Assembly: GCF_001625305.1 (NCBI RefSeq)
Contig: NW_017803124.1
Span: 373,753 to 437,752 of the forward strand
Origin: Branchiostoma belcheri
Lineage: Eukaryota; Chordata; Leptocardii; Amphioxiformes; Branchiostomatidae
Length of the DNA: 64,000 bases
Direction of reading: 5' to 3'
The position numbers and the translations under genes are program-made. Positions 60,595-64,000 of the stretch are shown here, piece by piece (the first letter of the stretch is position 1; the number at the start of each line of letters is the position of its first letter). Below the pieces are notes generated by a model. The model did not search any database. It was not told the DNA's origin and worked only from the letters and a program-made list of their open reading frames with translations.

Positions 60595-63471
60595 ATGTTG
60601 CCGATTTCGGATTTTCAAAGTAAGTATTGGTCTCCCGTTTGTTTGGAATGGCTGCGTTTGATTAAACTTTCATAGGATAATTTCCTCCAATATAAATCGT
60701 AATTTGTGGGGAGGGGGGAGAAGAAATTCACAAGAAGTAACAACACGTCAACAACAACAAATACAGTAAATATTTGGCCAAAGGCTTCAGTAGAAATATT
60801 TTCACAAGCGATTTCATTTTACGTTCTCGCATCCATGTTGAAGTCAGCATAACATAGGAATGAATATACTTTATCATATACTATAGGATTATGCATATGG
60901 AACATATTTGTGCTATAATTTGTGTAATTAATTCAGGATGTGATAGCTGCAAACGAATTCCTGCAAAGACATGTACACATTATACAAACTAAATTATGTT
61001 TATTCCGTTTGTTTCTACTATAATAATTTTGTAATGGTTAATGATTGCAGGTAAGGCTATAACATTGTTTATCTGACGGACCTGACGTCTGAATTTCGAA
61101 TCCCCAAAATCCTGTAAATAGGGTGAAATATTTGTCCACAAGTAAACAGGTGGACGGGTCCTTGAGATAGTCCCAATGAATTGTTATAAACTTTATTTGT
61201 TGGATCATTTTGGCCAAAATGTAACAAAAAAATTTATAAAAAAATAAGAAGATCCTTAGTTTTTTCAGAACTGAAACTGGAAACTCCTACCTGGCCTGAA
61301 GGAATCTACATCTATATAAATTATAACATTGATTTTCCTAGGCCTAACCATGAAGTTGTTACCTCTTCCAGAGATCGGCATAGGGCTGACAGGGTTTGGA
61401 ACATTTTTCCTGCTCCTGGGCATGTTGCTGTTCTTCGATACCGCCTTGTTAGCTATAGGAAATGTAAGTATCGCACTCCAACTGAGATGGGGTTTTGTGC
61501 GCGTGAAAAACTTGCGCGTGAAAAATCTGCGCTTGAAGATATGCAAATAAGCTGATTCCCAAGGGATTTGAAAACTTTTTGCTGTTTTGAGGTTTTAAGC
61601 TTAAAAGTTGGAAAAAAGACAAGAAAATAAAAATTTAACATCATTTTGCTTGTATTTTAGACTACAAAGCATTGTTTTGTCCATTTTTCTGTGATTTCGG
61701 GTGATTTTGAAAGGTTAAGTTTTCATGAATTCAAAGTTCTAGAATGGAGAAAAGCTTCAGATTGTTACATTTTGCCATCCTAAACCTCATACTAGTAACT
61801 TTTCCATGTATTTCTTATAAATTCAAGTGATTTTCAAAAGTTCAGGTTTTATAGAAGGTATGCAAATTAGCTTATTTCCAAGGGACCTACATTTTCAACC
61901 AAAATTTTGGCTAACAGAGGGAAAATTATACCAGAGGACAACATTTTCCTGCCTAAGAATTTGGTACTGCATATTTTTTAACGTATTTCTGGGACTTTTA
62001 TTTTTCACGCGCAAATTTTTCATGCGCAAGTTTTTCATGCGCAAGTTTTTCACGCGCAGAAAACCCGTTCCCCTCCAACATACTAGTACATGTCTGAGGG
62101 GACTTGCATACATGTAGTGCTGTGTACCTAACCCCACATTTAGGTTCAGGTTCGGATTCAAATCCAGAGGTTTAGGTTCAGCTCCGGACTTGCAAGTCCA
62201 GACCTAAACCCATGGCATATACAAAATTGCATGTTGGCAACCTTGCAATGTTACTGTATATAGACAAAACTACATGGACACATAACATGGAGGCCAAAAC
62301 TTGACGATGCCTGATGGCAATGTTTTCTTCATTTTGCCAGCACAGATTTTGCAATCAATGGAAGGTTTTAGGTGGTTTGGAAAGAAAAGCGGTATGAGAG
62401 TGTGACATGGTATTTTTTGTAATAAGTCCAGAATCGGTTCTTGACTTTTAGGTTTTTTTGGACTTGAACCTATTAGTAAACATTTTTATAAGTCCAGAAC
62501 TAGTCCAGCGAATCGGTACACAGCACTAGACTTACATATACCGGTATACATGTATGTCAGCCAGGGTATAGAGACTTTGATCTGGTAGATTCAGTGATTC
62601 TAGTAATTAAACAAGATCCCGATCGGAGTCTCTCTGATTCATGTTCAGTACCAAATTCATACAGGTACAGCATTAAAACATATTTAGGTTTTATGGCAAG
62701 CACAATAACATCAGTTGGTACCCATAATGTGATTGAATGTTTGATCCGTATTATATGTTAGTAGATTTCATTCTCTCTGCCGCCAATTCTACCAGCAGAG
62801 GTGCTGACCAGAGTTTCTCTTGACAGAGACTCTGATCTGGATCTCTGTTGGTAGAATCACCAACTTGGGAATAAAAGAAATAAATTTTTGGCGACATCTC
62901 GGGGAGGAGCCTAATGGTACATGTACAGTATTGTGTGCAATTTGCAAGAATTCTAGCAATTTGTCCACAGGCTTGGAATGTCCACAGGAATGTCTCCCAG
63001 CTCTGTTTGCAGACCCACATCTATGCCCAAATTCCTGGAAACCCTTGGGAAAACCTGTCTGCCCTGGATGCCCTACTTTCTGTGACCCCGGGGCTCATTC
63101 ACTATACACTCAGGGGAGGAGTGCACTCAGTATCTGTCTAGACTTAACAATAACAGGTACCAAGTCTTCCTCAAAATCATGAAATGATGGCAGTGCCATG
63201 CAAACAATAACCCTAACAGCAACCACTGTCGCCATGGCAATGTATGTTTTCATTGCCAGTCTTGTTAAAAATCTTCTTCTTCCTCTCTGTAGATCCTGTT
63301 CATCTCAGGGCTTGCGTTTGTGATCGGGATGGAGCGGACATACAGATTCTTCTTCCAGAGGCACAAGATGAAGGGGACAGCTGCGTTTGTGGGGGGGATG
63401 CTGGTGGTGCTGGTGGGCTGGCCTGTCATCGGCATGTGTGTGGAGCTCTACGGTTTTGTACTACTCTTTAG
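60595..63471 (+). CDS. GOLT1B: Vesicle transport protein GOT1B (GOLT1B), first three exons
   Basis: Small four-span membrane protein of ER-Golgi transport (Got1/Sft2 family). Exons 60595-60619, 61372-61463 and 63293-63471 give 98 codons plus two bases; the gene continues beyond the window. Start ATG at 60595 opens MLPISDFQ, then KIGIGLTGFGTFFLLLGMLL, matching the human start (MISLTDTQ, KIGMGLTGFG). Membrane segments visible: FGTFFLLLGMLLFF, NILFISGLAFVIG and AAFVGGMLVVLVGWPVIGM, with the conserved ERTYRFFFQRHKMKGT loop. Missing: the last segment and the C-terminus. Divergent from C2CD5; the two are also linked on human chromosome 12p12. Confidence 0.95.
61487..62063. mobile_element. Inverted-repeat element with GCGTGAAAAA words
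   Basis: GTGCGCGTGAAAAACTTGCG at the left and CGCAAGTTTTTCACGCGCAG at the right are inverted, each arm made of two to four short GCG(T/C)GAAAAA units. It lies in GOLT1B intron 2, 24 bases past the exon 2 donor. Confidence 0.7.
62115..62528. mobile_element. MITE with GTGCTGTGTACC ends, copy 2
   Basis: TAGTGCTGTGTACC and GGTACACAGCACTA are perfect inverted ends of 14 bases, consistent with a TA target (Tc1/mariner-like, inference). 414 bp, in GOLT1B intron 2. Confidence 0.8.
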
Positions 63472-63550
63472 GTAAGGTGCTTCTCCATCTGGGAATAGTT
63501 TCATCAGGTTGGTAAGTCACTGAGTAAAGAAACTCTTTTTACACAACTAA

Positions 63551-63844
63551 GGCCCTGTTCATGATTCAAAATCTGTTGTGAATCGAGTGGAATAAAAAAA
63601 AAAATCGATACATGAACGCTCCATTCCGGTTCCATTGCTATTTATTTTGAACCACTTCTTAAGGTGGTCTGAAACGATACAGAAATGTTTTGCGTTGTCG
63701 AATTGCAATCACTGATTATCATGAACGCGCGGTCGCGAATCGTTCCGGCGTACATCCGGGTACGTAAGGTCACAGTTTGGTTCATATCGGTTCATGGCCC
63801 AACAGAATCGATTTGTAACAGATTTTGAATCATGAACAAGGGCC
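63551..63844. mobile_element. 294-bp palindromic MITE
   Basis: GGCCCTGTTCATGATTCAAA, then ATCTGTT, pairs with AACAGATTTTGAATCATGAA, then CAAGGGCC. It begins 79 bases after the GOLT1B exon 3 donor. Confidence 0.8.
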
Positions 63845-63857
63845 AAGTGTCTCATTC

Positions 63858-64000
63858 ACAGCCGACGTTTCGGTGACCATCTGTCACCTACCTCAGGGCA
63901 GTTCTGACTGGTTCACATTGCAAATATGTAATTATTTTACATTTGGGAATGCATCTATAGCAGTGACACCTGTGCTGCAGTGCAATGTGAACCAGTCAGA
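63858..64000. repeat. Foldback at right window edge
   Basis: TCTGACTGGTTCACATTGCA (63904) pairs with TGCAATGTGAACCAGTCAGA at the last bases of the window. The left extension carries GCCGACGTTTCGGTGACC. The element may continue outside. Confidence 0.7.

Overview
The window is eukaryotic nuclear DNA, most likely from a lancelet (Branchiostoma, Cephalochordata). It is intron-rich, its four genes match vertebrate proteins over long stretches, and the introns are packed with small non-autonomous DNA transposons, tRNA-headed SINEs, minisatellites and ACATGTAC-rich sequence. The species call is inference. Two N gaps are present (23529-23976 and 34494-34513).

Layout. (1) 1462-10166, + strand: the 3' half of the meiotic MutS homologue MSH4, 13 exons in window, entering from the left. 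(2) 10167-14048: a convergent 3'-3' intergenic stretch with a transposon just after the MSH4 stop, a foldback cluster and a 201-bp palindromic element. (3) 14049-58586, - strand: a complete C2CD5 (CDP138) gene, reconstructed as 35 exons with compatible phases and 1144 codons. It has a full N-terminal C2 domain, a conserved pair of CxxC motifs and a conserved C-terminal region. (4) 34884-37933, + strand, nested inside the 9.1-kb intron 15 of C2CD5: a complete 9-exon, 484-codon type II transmembrane C-type lectin. It has repeated NPxY tail exons, a 42-bp-repeat coiled-coil neck and an EPN/WND lectin domain. Next to it, in the same intron, lies a 2.9-kb rearranged hAT transposon (37991-40888). 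(5) 58587-60594: a divergent intergenic region with a YY1-CCAAT-CCAAT-CRE promoter-like cluster. (6) 60595-63471, + strand: the first three coding exons of GOLT1B, which leaves the window to the right. GOLT1B and C2CD5 are also close together on human 12p12, so this linkage looks ancestral.

The most unusual signal is in C2CD5. Three separate exons (18, 19 and 32) end in minisatellites whose repeat unit is the last 24-32 nt of the exon plus the first 5-10 nt of the intron. Each array therefore multiplies the exon's own 5' splice site (7, 7 and 5 copies). In exon 32 the outermost copy is in frame and would add 54 residues. Other points worth a look are the broken Akt motif at C2CD5 Ser197, a partial duplicate of C2CD5 exon 34, the NPxY exon array and two-heptad repeats of the lectin, a nested transposon with a clean 8-bp target duplication, an element with a 9-bp target duplication, and a near-perfect 89-bp palindrome.

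The genes do not look like one pathway: meiotic recombination (MSH4), insulin/calcium-regulated membrane traffic (C2CD5), ER-Golgi traffic (GOLT1B) and probable innate recognition (lectin). All exon boundaries were read by hand from GT/AG sites, phase and similarity to remembered family sequences; no alignment or transcript data were available.
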